A stretch of 64,000 bases of DNA from Phascolomyces articulosus (taxonomy: Eukaryota > Mucoromycota > Mucoromycetes > Mucorales > Lichtheimiaceae): positions 310,001-374,000 of the forward strand of contig JAIXMP010000031.1 in assembly GCA_025677815.1 (NCBI GenBank), in the 5' to 3' direction. The notes beneath the pieces were generated by a model, which ran no database searches, had not been told where the DNA came from, and saw only the letters and a program-made list of their open reading frames with translations. Made by a program: the position numbers and the translations under genes. Numbering within the stretch: position 1 is the first letter of the stretch; the number at the start of each line of letters is the position of its first letter. Below are positions 12,468 to 25,148 of this stretch, piece after piece.

Positions 12468-14200
12468 GATCATTCATTACACATTTATACATGATAAAAA
12501 AGAGTACAATGATGAATTAATAATAATAATAAAGAAGAAGAACGAAATGTGGTTCGTGCACTCTCCTTTATTTGGGAATATTTTTTTTTTTCACTTCTTC
12601 TTTTCAAGATTACATGCACATCATTTTGACACATGTTTATGTAGAACAAGAAGAAATTGAGATGAATATACATCATGTTGAGGAATATTATTTTAGGAAA
12701 ATAAAAAAGAGGTGTCTCTCTCTCTCTCTCTCCGCTTCAAAATGATGATATATTCCCCTTCTTTAACCGTCTCCCCCATCCGATTATTTCATCCCAAGAT
12801 ATCGTTTAGATAATAACTATATACAACCCATAGTATTGTTTGTGCGCAAGCGCATGCAGAAAGAGTGAAAATGGATGATGAGCGGAGTGAAGAGAAGGAA
12901 GGATTAGGAAGGAGATGAAGAAAAAAGAAAGAGGGGGAGGAAGGGGAGGATCTTATTCTTTGTAAAGTAGTAAAAGTCATCTATTTAATGAACTCTTCAA
13001 CCTCATTGGCGTTTGAGCTGTCAAAGAAGGCATCCGTCGACGGAAATGGAAAATCAGGGTTTACGCACATACGATGTGGATTTGAAGTAAAAAGAGTAAA
13101 GTACGTAATCGGGTAGTAGAATAAATTTTGGTAATTTGAATTTTTATTTTCATGTCAAAAGGCTTAATTTTTTTTTTTTTTATTGTTTTTTTATATACTG
13201 CCTAAAAATCATTTAAAATATTATTTTAGCCATGTCAATCTTTATTTGTTTATTATTTGACTTAATAAAAATCATTTATTTCGATTTCAAATCATTCATC
13301 CTTTTTGATCGTGCATCTTCTTCTTCTTCTTCTTCCTCCTCTTCCTCCCCCCAAAGAACCCCTTTTTATCAATATGATGATGATGATAATAATAATTATA
13401 TATATGAATAACCCCCTTTTTTTTTCTCTTTCTTTCTTTTTCTCCTCTCTCTTAGATTTATTCATCATTGACTTACACGTTGTGATGTGTAATAATTTTA
13501 TTTCAAAATGTTTAACTCTCTCTCTCTCTCTCTTTATTTTCTTTTCTCCCTTTAATTCCCTCCCCCCAATGACATGATAGAACTCTTTTTCTCTCCTCTC
13601 CCCCATCCCCCACACATAAGAAACATTTACATCCCATCAAATACATCATAATAAGGTGTGCGTGTATGTGTAGTTATAGATAATAATAATAATAATCCCC
13701 TTTCAATCCCATACTTTAATAATCCACATTGAGAAGACCTACCGAGGCAAAAAAAAAAAAAAATTATATAAATAAGCTTATAAACAAGAAATCGTTCACC
13801 TTTTTTTTTTTTTTTCCTTTCTAACCCAAATTTTTTTTCTCTATCTCTCTCACATATAAACATCTTCTTCTTTTTTCTTCCCTCCTCCCCCCTTTTTTTC
13901 CCAATTTTTTGTATTTAAAGAAATATATTATCATCGCGTCTTCTTCGCGTAAATTCGGAAAAAAAATAATATTTTTTTTAACCTTCTTCTTTGTATTATT
14001 TTTTTTTTCTTTAAAAATCTATCTTGTATAAGTTTTTTTTTTCTTTTTGTATTATCAGCTAAACAAAACAAAAACTCCGCCTATTGTTTTATTATTTTCA
14101 TTATATATAGTAGGTAAAAAAAAACGCATTATTGTTTCCATAGCAATTTTCATAGATTAAATCACTAAAAATATGTTTTTTTTAAAAAAAACAGTTTAAA

Positions 14201-15417
14201 ATGGATATTCTCGAATTGATTCACGTCGAAACTCAAAATAACCCCGCCAAGCAACATCGTTGTACAGCTCCCAATTGCAAAAAAGCATTTGGTATGTCTT
14301 TTTGGAATCGAAAACTATAACAAAATAAAAATATATCATCTAATTTTGTTAAATATTTTAGGTCGTCGTTCGGACCTTGCCCGTCATCTCCGAATTCATA
14401 CTAATGAAAGGTATTTATCCAATCAATGTAACAACAACTACTACAAAAAAAGGAGTCTTTTTTTTTTATTGTTCAATAGACATTAACTAATGTGTAAATA
14501 AAAACAAAAACTTACCTTTTTAGACCATATGCCTGTGACGAGAATGGATGTGGAAAGAGTTTTATCCAGGTATGTAGTATCTTATGTTATCTCTCTCTCT
14601 CTCTCTCTCTTTCTCCTGAAAATAGAACGCCTATTTTTTTTTAAAATAGTTTACAACATTTTGGGAAAAGGAAAAAAAAAGGGGGATGGATTGAATTAGA
14701 TTGGAGATTCTTATATATCTTTCTTTTATAAAAAATAATTAGCGTTCAGCACTCAAAGTTCATATGAGAACACATTCAGGTGAACGACCTCATGTCTGTG
14801 AATATGCTGATTGTGGAAAAAGTTTCAGTGATAGTAGTTCATTGGCACGTCATCGACGTATTCATACAGGTCGACGACCTTATAAATGTCGACAAGAAGG
14901 ATGTGGTAAAAGTTTTGCACGAAAAACTATTTTAACCAAACATCAAAAAATGGCTCATGGTACAACAGTCAAACGTACTACATTACAATGGAAACCTTTT
15001 GAAGTACCTACTTCAACAACACCAACAACACCTACTTCACCTACCAATAGTACTTGGAGTCGACGTAGTAGCAGTTGTTCATCCACTTCCTCTCATCATA
15101 GTAATAGTAGTAGTGGTAGTAGTGATTCACCTTATTCCATGACCGTTTCATCTCCTGTGCCATCACTTCTTGCTTCACCCATGCAATCGGAATGGCGTTC
15201 TTTACCTCCACTTTTAACTCCACCTCCTACGACTATTCAATTACCACCATTACTTCCTATTACTTGTCAACAACCACCTCATCATCCTTCTGTTTATGCT
15301 GCTTCAGTAGCATCACCTACTTTTCCATTACCACCTCCACCTACTACACCTACTACACCCATGGATTTTTCCATGAGTTCTCGTCGAACTTTATCTTTTT
15401 TTGATATCATTTCTTGA
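14201..15417 (+). CDS. Four-finger C2H2 zinc-finger transcription factor
   Basis: Exons 14201-14291, 14362-14410, 14524-14569 and 14743-15417 encode 286 residues. After a short N-terminus ([14 protein letters not shown]) come four Kruppel-type fingers, roughly residues 22-140. The first three are C-x4-C-x12-H-x3-H with helices containing [18 protein letters not shown] and SDSSSLARH. The fourth (ARKTILTKH) ends with H-x4-H. Linkers are of the TGERP type (TNERP, SGERP, TGRRP), typical of sequence-specific DNA binding. The C-terminal half is disordered and rich in Pro, Ser and Thr, with a short hydrophobic end (LSFFDIIS) that could be an activation or docking motif. Introns interrupt finger 1, the finger 1-2 linker and finger 2. 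The start ATG follows a T8A8 tract. Expected role: nuclear transcription factor; target unknown. Confidence 0.92.
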
Positions 15418-17671
15418 AAATGATAATATTGGACCCCATATACCCCATCAACAATCCATTCCTATCAAAAATGAAAAAAAAAAAACCAACAACAACAACA
15501 ACAAAATTGACACATTTCATCCAAAAAACAAAACAATCAAAGAAAAAAAAACAGAAAAAACAAAAAAAAAACTTATTCTTCTATTAGCACAAAACAAAAT
15601 ACCTTTCCATTCACTTTATGATTTATATTCTTTCTGCATCTTTCTTTCTTTCTATGATTTATTATTATCATTATTATTACTATTACTATTATTATTTTTT
15701 ACTTTCTTATCTTACTCTGCGCAGAGTTTCTATTCTCCTCCTCCTTTTTTTTTTTATTATAACTTCTCCCTATGTCCCTTATCTTTTTAATTTTTTTATT
15801 GGTGGCTCTCTCTCTTTCTCTCTTATGTTTTATAATTATTATGTTATTTGTCTTTCTTTCTATTCTTTTTTTTTCTTTATCATAGCACAAGTGCAATCCT
15901 CTTTCTTCTTCTTCTTTTATTATTATTAAACTTGAAATAGTATATTCCATCCCACTTCTTTTTTTTTATTTATTCCAATAACGACGAAACTGCTCAATTT
16001 ATTCTTTTTTTTTGTAGTTCTTGAAAAAAAAAATAATAATAATAAAATGATTGTTTTTATATATTTCTATTATTATTTTATTACTATAGACAATGTAAGA
16101 TATTAGATCATTTACAATGTAAAATAGGACTCTTTGGTGATGGATAAGAATTACCAACAATAGTAAATGCACGGACTTTACTGCAGCTAAAATTGAAATG
16201 AATAAAAATATTATTATTTCCTTTTTATTCAATTGAAACCTTCTTGTTGTTGTATTATAAGAATGACATCATTCTAATCATTATTAACATACACTATATG
16301 ACTACTATGTATTATTATTATTTAAAATGATATATATATATATATATTTGGTGGTGAATGGAGTTAATATGTAAATAATAAATAAATAACTGTCAATTCT
16401 AACTTCGGAAGGATCGGAATCCAATCTTCCGATATTATATATATATATATGTGTGTGTGAACTGTGCTCACTTGTTATGATTATTCTCTCTCTCTCCCAC
16501 ATGAGGTAGTATTACTCTATATATAGTTATTATTGTTTTGTAAATATTTAAGCCATTCATTTATAAATTCCCACAAAAAACATCAAATCCGTGAATGGAT
16601 TTTATGTAGATCATTTTTTTTAAAAAAAAAAAAAACTTTAAAATGTACGTGTGTGTAAAAGGATCAATCTCTATAGCAACATTTTCCCTTTTTTTTTTTT
16701 TAATCAAAATTCATTCTCATTATTGAAGAATTTAAAAAATAAATTCTTTGAAAATGATCTGTTGAATCACTTTGAAGAAATACGTATAAAGGAATTTGTT
16801 TGTACAACTTATACAATACGTTCGGTTCCCATTAACTTTTTGCCTTAATTTGCCTCTCTCCCCCCCTTTCCCCCCCCAAATTTCTTTACTCTTGGGAAAA
16901 TAATAAAAAGAAAAAGATGTTCATAAATTGGTCTTCTTTATATATATTTATTACATATATAAATAATAACGACCTCTTTTTTTTATTATAATTTATAGTG
17001 TGTTACCACGATGTTAAAAAATAAAAAAGTGTTATATAAATAAACAATAAGATTGGGAATTGGGGAATGTTTAAAGGAGTTTATAAATATAAATTTTTGA
17101 CAGATTGAAACATTTTTTTTAAAAAAAAAACTATGCTTAGAAGAATATGGATAGACATTAATAAGGAGCATACGTAGTATATGTAAACAAGAAGAAGACG
17201 AAGAAGAAAGTGATAGGATGATATCTACATATCTACATATTTACTACTTTACTTTACTTTTGGTATATACTTTGTAGTAGTAAGGTGCATATCATCATTG
17301 GCCATTATAAATACACCCCCTTTCCATTTCCTTTCCTTTACTTTTTTTTCCCCTTCTCTTCCACACTTCTCCCCTTTCCCATACGCATATATACTACATT
17401 CCCCTTTCTTTTTTCTCTCTGCTTTAAATATCTCATCTTTTTTTTTTTATTCGACTCTCTTTTTTTTTTTATCATTATCTTTTTACGGTATCACGTATAT
17501 ACACGCGCGCAGGCACATTCATTTTTTTCTTACTTGAACTCACTCCATTCTTTTTTTTTTATATATAAATTTCATTCGTTTTTTTTCCCTTTTTTTTTTC
17601 TTTTTCCTTTCTTCTTCTTCTTCTTCCTATTTATATACCTATCGATATACGGTAGCCATGTCATCATCACT
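15418..17671. other. Gene-free AT-rich interval
   Basis: About 2.25 kb with poly-T, poly-A, CT arrays and two T/A-tract palindromes (16614-16635 and 17113-17130). The strongly pyrimidine-biased part from about 17320 to 17640 leads into the next gene and looks like its promoter or 5' UTR. No supported gene. Confidence 0.6.
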
Positions 17672-19134
17672 ATGATTACAGATCATCGAGATTTAACGAA
17701 ACTTGCTTCTCAACTTCATTCTGAATATGATCGAAACCATTATACCAAAGTGATTTCTATGGCAGAACAATTACAATCACGTATTCAAGAATTACAAAAA
17801 ATTAAATTATCTAAATTATCCTCTTCTTCCACTCTTTATCAACGTCAAGGTGGTGGCACTCTTCAAACAGGTATAATAAATGATCACGATAGTATAAACT
17901 CTATAGATATAAAAAGGGGAGGAGTAGGAGGGAAAGAGTGAGGAGATATGATTATAAAAAAAAAAGGAAGAGGAGGGAAAAAAAAAAACTGGATAGAAAT
18001 GATGAGATAAAAACTGGTGTGTCTCTATGTAAAAAGATAAAATTGGGTGGCCAAAAATATTTATAGAAAAAGTCATTCGACTCCAGGATTTTAACAAAAA
18101 AAATATTTATAAAAATAGATATCACAACTACATCCATAAATAAACAACAACCGCTGGATCGGTATTATCAATTATTAGAACGTTCTCAATCTATTCAAAA
18201 ACAATTGAATCGTATTTCTACTGAATATTCATTTCCACAACATCAACAAAAACAACAATCACCATTACCACCCCATCCACCTCCTTCTTTCCCACCTCCT
18301 TCATTACCACCACCAACAACAACAACATCGTCGCCCCCAAAACCTCCACAAAAAACAACATTGGATATTCGATTACCATCTACACCTCCACCTACACCTA
18401 AAAAAGATAATGTCGTTTATCAACAAAATCATCATAAAAAAGATGATCCTTTAATTACACCACCCGCTTCACCACGTATTAAGCAAGTACGATTTCAAGA
18501 TCATTCTTCTTCTATAGAGGAAAAATCTCTTTCTCAATATCAGAATGAATCTCCATTACCACCTTTACCACCTAGTCGTGAACTTCCACCCATTATACAT
18601 GTTCAAAAGGTAAATATATATATATAAAGTTTATATGAATAGTTTATTTATTTATTTATTTATTTTATGTAGAAAATCAATGGATTAAGAGGTTTTCTGA
18701 CACGAACATATCAATTAAGTGATAATTTAGTCATGTCACGAGCTCATATTACACCTTTACGATTATTTACAGCTACAGAAATCTTAACAGGCAAACCAAA
18801 AGCTGTATTAAAGATTGTGATTACATCTCATCATGATCATGGATTTTCATTTTATTGGCCAAGTTCACCAGCAATTGGTCATCATGGATCGACAACAACA
18901 ACTTCCTTAACATCAAATAACAACAATAATAATAATGCTTTGATGATAAAACCTAATCGTTCACAAGACATGGCTAAATTTTCACTTGTTCCTGATCATT
19001 TAGTACAAGATGCTTTAGATAGTTGGATTCAACAACAAGGAGGTTGTTTGCCACCACTTTATCAAGCAACTCATATTCTTCGAGAAAGTATCAAGATCTA
19101 CGTTGTGTATAATCGTTATCATTTTAATTTGTAA
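17672..19134 (+). CDS. Proline-rich protein of unknown function
   Basis: Exons 17672-17870, 18119-18609 and 18673-19134 encode 383 residues. The ATG chosen (MITDHRDLTKL) is the first after a long pyrimidine-rich leader; upstream in-frame codons are Phe/Ser/Pro-rich leader sequence. Residues 1-50 form a likely helix or coiled coil (LASQLHSEYDRNHYTKVISM, then AEQLQSRIQELQKIK). Then comes a segment with repeated PPxP-type runs (about residues 115-225) suited to SH3/WW or profilin binding. The C-terminal 150 residues look ordered (GLRGFLTRTYQLSDNLVMSR, SWIQQQGGCLPPLYQATHIL) and are broken by a poly-Asn run. I recognise no named family. The layout could suit a cytoskeletal or signalling adaptor, which is inference. 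Confidence 0.75.
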
Positions 19135-19548
19135 ATAATTTTTTTTAAGCCCAAAATCCCCACTTTCTTTTTTTTTCTTAAACAAGTTTTTTCATTCCAT
19201 AGTAATTTAGCATTCATCACAAATTCCCAAATTTTTCTTTATATATCTAAACTTTATTCAACATTACGTTTATAAAATATCTTTTTTTCTTCATCCTTCC
19301 CCTTCATCCCCCCTCCTTTTTTTTTTTCTCCCCTCCCAACATTTTTTTTTATATATATATAAATTTTCTTCGGCATTCATTTTAATAATAACAATTTCTT
19401 CCCACGCAAAAAAAAAGAGTTTATTTATTGAACTATTATAATATACAAAAAAAAAATCTACTCGATTCTCTCTCCAAACAAAAACAAAACAAAAAGAAAA
19501 AAGCAAAAGAAAAGTATATAAGAATTCTTGTTATAGATGGTTTTTTTT
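19135..19548. other. Short spacer between convergent genes
   Basis: AT-rich DNA holding the 3' ends of the plus-strand proline-rich gene and the minus-strand carbonic anhydrase gene. Nothing else is visible. Confidence 0.6.
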
Positions 19549-20759
19549 TTACTCTGATACATTATAGATATATTCCATCGTAGAATTATCCTTGGCACGA
19601 TAACTCAATCGTCGAGCATGACTATATACATTTATAAAAATGGATGAGATGAATATTCCTATTATTATTATTATTATTAAAAAATAAAAGTCAAAATAAC
19701 TTTACCCATCCGAAAGATCATAAGTCCAAGCATGTACTGTTAATTTTTGTCCGTTTTTCCAAGCATTTTGTACAATGGTAGAATGACACAAGTTTTCAGC
19801 AGAATTAATAGCATTAAATTCCACCAATTTTCGGAAACGTGCGGTATCATCTTCAATGGCTGATAATTCTGTACTATGTACTATAAAAGGCATATGAAAC
19901 ATAATAAGTGAGATAAATTGCGTCATAATAAAAAAAAATAAAGATCTTTTTTGTTTGTTCACATTTTTTTTTGTTGGTGATCATCCACCATCTCTTTTTA
20001 ATCCACGTTACGCGTATTTAAACAAATCATTCATCATCTCCCCCTCTTCTAAAAGAAATTTCTTCCTCCGCTCTCTCTCTCTCCTTTTGTAAACCCCAAA
20101 CAATGTTATTGCATCAAAAAAAAAAAAAAACCCAAAACTTTTTTTTTAACCCAAAAAAAAAAAATAAATAAAACAAAAAAAAAATGAATAACTTACAACG
20201 ATAAACATCCTTAATATTACGAAGCCAATTATCAATCAAACCATATTGACCATGACCAGAAGCAGCAGCGACACCACCACAATTATAATGACCACAAACA
20301 ATGATATGTTGAACCTTTAATACTTCCACAGCATATTGTACGACAGATAAACAATTCAAATCAGCATTAGCAACAACGTTGGCAATATTACGATGAACAA
20401 ATATTTCACCAGGTCCTAATTGAAGAATTTGTTCGGCTGGAACACGAGAATCAGAACAACCAATCCATAAAATCTTGGGTTCTTGTTTCAAATTGATATT
20501 TTTGAAAAATTCAGGTTGTTGTTCTTTGACTTCTTTGGCCCATTCACGATTGGCTTCTAATAAGCGATCGAGATTTTCATCATTGGGATCAAACTTGTTG
20601 GGTGTAGCTCGAATGGGAGACAATGACGATGTACCTAATAAAGGAGTAGGTCCTATTGTTTTTTTTTTATATATGTGTGAGTTGGATTTTGTTATGATGT
20701 ATTATATATATATATATATATATGAAACAGAAAAAAAAAAGAAATACTTTACCAGACAT
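19549..20759 (-). CDS. Beta-class carbonic anhydrase
   Basis: Exons on the minus strand, 5' to 3': 20753-20759, 20197-20652, 19706-19880 and 19549-19621, giving 236 residues. Zinc-site motifs are present: CSDSR (Cys plus the Asp/Arg dyad) and HYNCGG (His and Cys ligands). Other family features are [50 protein letters not shown] and [26 protein letters not shown] sequence. The enzyme interconverts CO2 and bicarbonate for carboxylation reactions and CO2 sensing. No clear targeting peptide, so it is probably cytosolic. The first coding exon is only 7 nt (ATG TCT G). An alternative acceptor at 20634 would remove six residues in frame, and a second possible first exon lies near 20961-20970. The core is certain; the extreme N-terminus is not. 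Confidence 0.9.
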
Positions 20760-23150
20760 AGTGATGATATATATAAAAGTGTAGGGTTTATTAAAAAAAA
20801 AAAAAAAGAGAAAGAAAAAGAGAGAAATATATGGGTCAACGTCCCGCGCTATTGGTTTCATTTAAAAATTCCCTTCCCCCGTCATTATGTACCACCCGGA
20901 CAGTATCGGAAATCCAATGTTGAAGATCAAACTATAAAGTAGATGGCTAAAAGTATTTACCTAATAACATGACGTTGGTTGTTTTTCTATATATATATAT
21001 ATACGTTAGGTTGATATATAATAGTTTTTTTTAGTGATAGAAAAGGAGGAAAAGGGGAGATATTGAAGAAGTTAAAAAAGAAAAAGAAAAAAAAAGAGGA
21101 AGGTTATAATCCTTCTCTTTTTATATCAATCAAAAAAAGTTGCTACGCTTTGTTGAATAGACTGAAAGTGGGATGACACGTTTATTACAAGTTTATTAAA
21201 AAAAAAAGAGAGATGCGATACACTCACGGGTTTATTTTATCTCTCTTTCATTTTGCATTATCTATAAACCAATAGTTCGAAACGCGTGTTTCCCATTAAA
21301 AAAAAGAAAAAACTATTATCACCCAATCCCAGACTGTCAACCTTTTTGTGTGTTATCGGAAACTCATTTTTTTTATAATAGAAGTGAACTATTATATAAG
21401 GAGAGCCCCAACCCACGTAACTGGTCCAACGTTACACCTTTCAACCAATGCAGCAAAAAAAAAAGAAAACAGTTTTAAATACTTTTAATTCCATACCCCC
21501 TCCTCCCTTCTCATTTAGAATATTTTCGAAATACATTTTGAAGGTGGGAAAATAATTAGATATCTATTATGACATCATTCCCCCATCCTTTCATTCATAA
21601 TTATTATTCTCTATGAACTATGCAAGTATGATTTTCAAAAAAATAATGATGATGAAGGGTACTAAGCTAACTAAAACATTTACTAAGAATGGAAAAAATG
21701 AAGTAAAATAAGGCAAACAAATAAAAAAATATAATTTTTGGCCTGGGCGCGTCATTCTTATTTTGTTTAGATAAGCGTATTACTTTTTTTATTATCTATA
21801 AAAAAAAAAGTGGAGAGACTTATTCATAACGCTTCTGGACCTTTTTTTTCAAAACAACATGTTACTAAAAAAAAAAAAAAAGAACGAGGGTCTGTAAATA
21901 CTAAGCCCAAAAGGTAAAAAAAAAAAAAAAAAGAGCGGCGACTTATCACACACATAATGACATCAAGTAGTTATAAAAGATATGCAAAGAAAAAAGGAGG
22001 AGATATAATATTTATGTATCACAAAAAAAAAATTGACATTTTTCTTCATAATTATTGAATATGTATGTTAAATATATTTTATCATCACTTGCCAAGACTT
22101 GATTTACCTGCATTTCACTATTATTATTATGCGTAGCACTCCTCAATGTTGATAATAATAATGTGTCTCACAGACATTTTGTTGTATGGTTAGTAGTAGT
22201 AGTAGTAGTAGTAATAGTCAAATGAATTAAATGATCATGATCTTATTTTTTTTTTTTTTGCAAGAACAACAGCGTAATACTACATATATTATTATAGAAG
22301 AATTAAATTGTCCAAATTCATGGATGAATGATATAATAATGAAAATAAATAGCCGCATTATGGATAAATGTATTATTATCGATAAGAAGCATCTAATAAA
22401 CTATAAAAAAAAGCATGTTATTAATTTACATAGTATATTGTTAATGAGGAGGAGGTTATGATAATATGTTGATCTTTTTCGTTTATAATAAAAAAAGGTA
22501 CAAGACAGTATACTAGATGGATATTAGTTTTATTGGAATGGGAAAAACATTTATGGTTACATGTGGTAGGTAGTAACAACTGAATAAAATAATATATTAG
22601 AATCAACATTGGATTTTTGTATACTGATCATTTTTTTTCTATTATTTCCCACCCATCTCTTCTTCCATTTTTTATTATTTTTCCCGTTTATTACATAAAG
22701 ACCAACAAAGGGAATTTAGTCCTAGACTAGAGTTGATAAAAAATCTCCAGCTTATATTATCAAAAAAACGAAAATGTCACCCCACTGATAAGTGAAGTCA
22801 ATGATTATCTAATAGTCAAGGGTACAAAAAAAATGAGAAGAAAAATTTAAACACACATATATCCTTCTCATCATTTATATAATGATATATTTCCTTAGAG
22901 TTCTATGTAGAATATATGATTTAGTAAAGTATTAAGTTTTTTTTTATATGATGACTGTTTTACTTTGATATTTTAATATATCTCTACTTTGTTTTTATCT
23001 AGTTGGTCCTCCCCCTTTTGAACCATTAAAAATTGTAATGTCTGGATGGACAATGGACTGTTAAATTCACTTGGTTTTATAAAAAAGAAACGACGGTTGT
23101 TGTTTTTTTTTTTTTTTTGGCAAGATATATAAGATGTCATGTAGATATAA
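20760..23150. other. Gene-free upstream region of carbonic anhydrase
   Basis: AT-rich DNA with many A and T homopolymers. The first few hundred bases should contain the carbonic anhydrase promoter. A short open frame at 22231-22461 has no family signature and was not accepted. Confidence 0.55.
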
Positions 23151-23159
23151 AATTACAAC

Positions 23160-23930
23160 TAATACATAATAAAGAAATCTACTCCATCTTGTCACTTGTT
23201 GTGGCACAACAGCTTTCATAGGTAATATTATACAAAAGTATTCTCTATGGATGATTATATGTTTCTATAGCACTGGTATACCATGAATACAGCAAGAGTT
23301 GACTAAATATAGCGAACGCAGCATTGTTCAAGAAAACACAACTGTCCTGAGTGAAATATGGCCTTTACTTTCTACGCAAGTACTGAAGCTCAAAACCAAA
23401 AAAAAAAGAGCATGTATTCAGTGCTGATTCCAACGAAGAACTGAATAATATCCATATGTTACGTATTTCCACCGTTATTTCCAAACGATTCCTTAACAAA
23501 AAAAAAAAAAATTAACCTGCGATATTCCTCAGGTCCCCCTTTTTTCCTTCCAGGTAAAAATAAAGGTAGGGTGTTAATAACATATATGATTGGGTTTGTA
23601 AAACAACATGGCCATATTATAAGCCGCCGTTAATTGCAATCTCTACGAAATTATACAAGATATTCTGTTTATTGAGTTGTTGAAGATACTAAAACTAGCT
23701 TTGATCACCAAAGTGGACCCCGGGATCGTATATAGCTTGGAGCGATCTATCGACTACAGAATAAATGCGTATTGTTGATATTATCCAAATAGATTCGTCC
23801 AACTCAAGTTCCTCTTCAATGATGCATTGGTTAGCTGTATGGCCTTGTTCCTTGTTTCCAAACAGTGAAGAAAAAAAAAGTAATGTCCGGATATTTTTGC
23901 CTCAAGGTTTTAGATGAAGATGATTCTAAT
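23160..23930 (+). pseudogene. Decayed coding relic C
   Basis: Coding-like blocks are broken by stops and frame changes. Block 23314-23427 reads ERSIVQENTTVLSEIWPLLS and on. Block 23632-23778 reads NCNLYEIIQDILFIELLKIL and on. A third, in another frame from about 23765, reads SSMMHWLAVWPCSLF and on. The phrase LLKILKLALITK closely resembles LLKILKLTLKVK in pseudogene B (56.9 kb), so this may be another remnant of that family on the opposite strand. Base composition is more balanced than in the surrounding spacer. No intact gene can be built. Confidence 0.4.
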
Positions 23931-25148
23931 ACGGAACTCTATAATGATAATTATTAGATATTATCAAAGCAATTCATTTAGATTGGAATGGTTGAGGTTT
24001 CTTCTTTAACAAAAATATACTGCTACTACTTTCCATTTCAAATGAATGAATGCCATCTTCAACTACGTATCACATATACTTTTCCCCTTTTTTTTAGTTA
24101 ATGGTAACTAAAAGTAGTAGCAAAATAGATAGGTGACCTCAGAAGATTTGTAGTACTTGAACATACCATCGAGGCAATATAGATATAATTCATTCTCTGT
24201 TTTGAATTATTATTTACTGACCAGATTAAGTTATATATATTAATCACCTATAATCATGAAATAGATATTCAACAAAAAGGTCTCTCTAACAAATACATAA
24301 CTATTGATTTATGCAAGTATAAGCTATGATAATAAAACATGATTCAATAAGTCACCATGTAGAACCTTATCATAAATTTATTTTACGATGATTGATATTG
24401 TTGAATATACTAATAAAAGTGTTTTGGCAATTTATTATATTATTCTTTTCCAAACCCTGAGGAAAAAAAAAGTTTTTTTATACCTGTGTAACATTTGATT
24501 TCTGCGTTTAATTTTCAGGTTTCTATTCTTGACAAGCTCCTATAACAAGTATTACACATTAAAATAGAGTGCTTTAATACATCCTATTATGAAAATGACA
24601 AACTTCAAAAAAAAATCACCATCTAGAAATTTCCTAGTGAAAAAGGATAATAAGTTTGTATAATTTTTATCGTTTTATGCGACACGGAAGAGAAGACACC
24701 CTACATTTATTTTTATTCTTTTTTAACTCTGTGCCTACAAGCAGAAGCTCATCATTAACATGTCCATGTGTTGGATATCAATTAAGGATAATGCATCTGT
24801 TAGTAGTAGCTAATATGAAATTATTCGACTTATTGTACTCTACTATTATTATATTTCTTCTGGTATTAAAAATAATACATTTAATTGCTATGTGTACACA
24901 CAAAACTATAAATGTTCAATGAGGGGAGAAGATTGGATCATATTAATAGTACAAAAATGGAGTATAATTCAATTTATTAATAAAATGATATATAAAAAAA
25001 TAATAAGAAGAATAGTAAAAAAAAAATTTGTGATTAAAAAAAATATATAAAAACATATATGTTTTACAAGAACAGTATATAAAAAAAAACAATAATAAAT
25101 CTGCTACGAATGATTTAATATGCTATAAAATATACTCTTTTTTTTTTC
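23931..25148. other. Spacer without a supported gene
   Basis: No start, splice pattern or motif supports a gene. A plus-strand open frame at 24656-24922 has no recognisable features. The right end contains the 3' flank of the pepsin-like gene. Confidence 0.55.

Larger units (their letters stand above)
11172..14200. other. Gene-free AT-rich interval
   Basis: About 3 kb between AHA1 and the zinc-finger gene. No credible coding region was found: the open frames are low-complexity, and several are in-frame readings of CTT, TAA, CT or poly-T arrays. It includes two strong T/A-tract palindromes, a TAA array and polypyrimidine-rich DNA near 13.3-14.0 kb that probably belongs to the zinc-finger promoter or 5' UTR. 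Confidence 0.6.

Noticed and set aside
17285..17671. N-terminal extension of the proline-rich gene upstream of 17672
   Set aside because: The extension is almost entirely Phe, Ser, Pro and Leu from a C/T-rich leader; the first protein-like residues begin at the ATG chosen.
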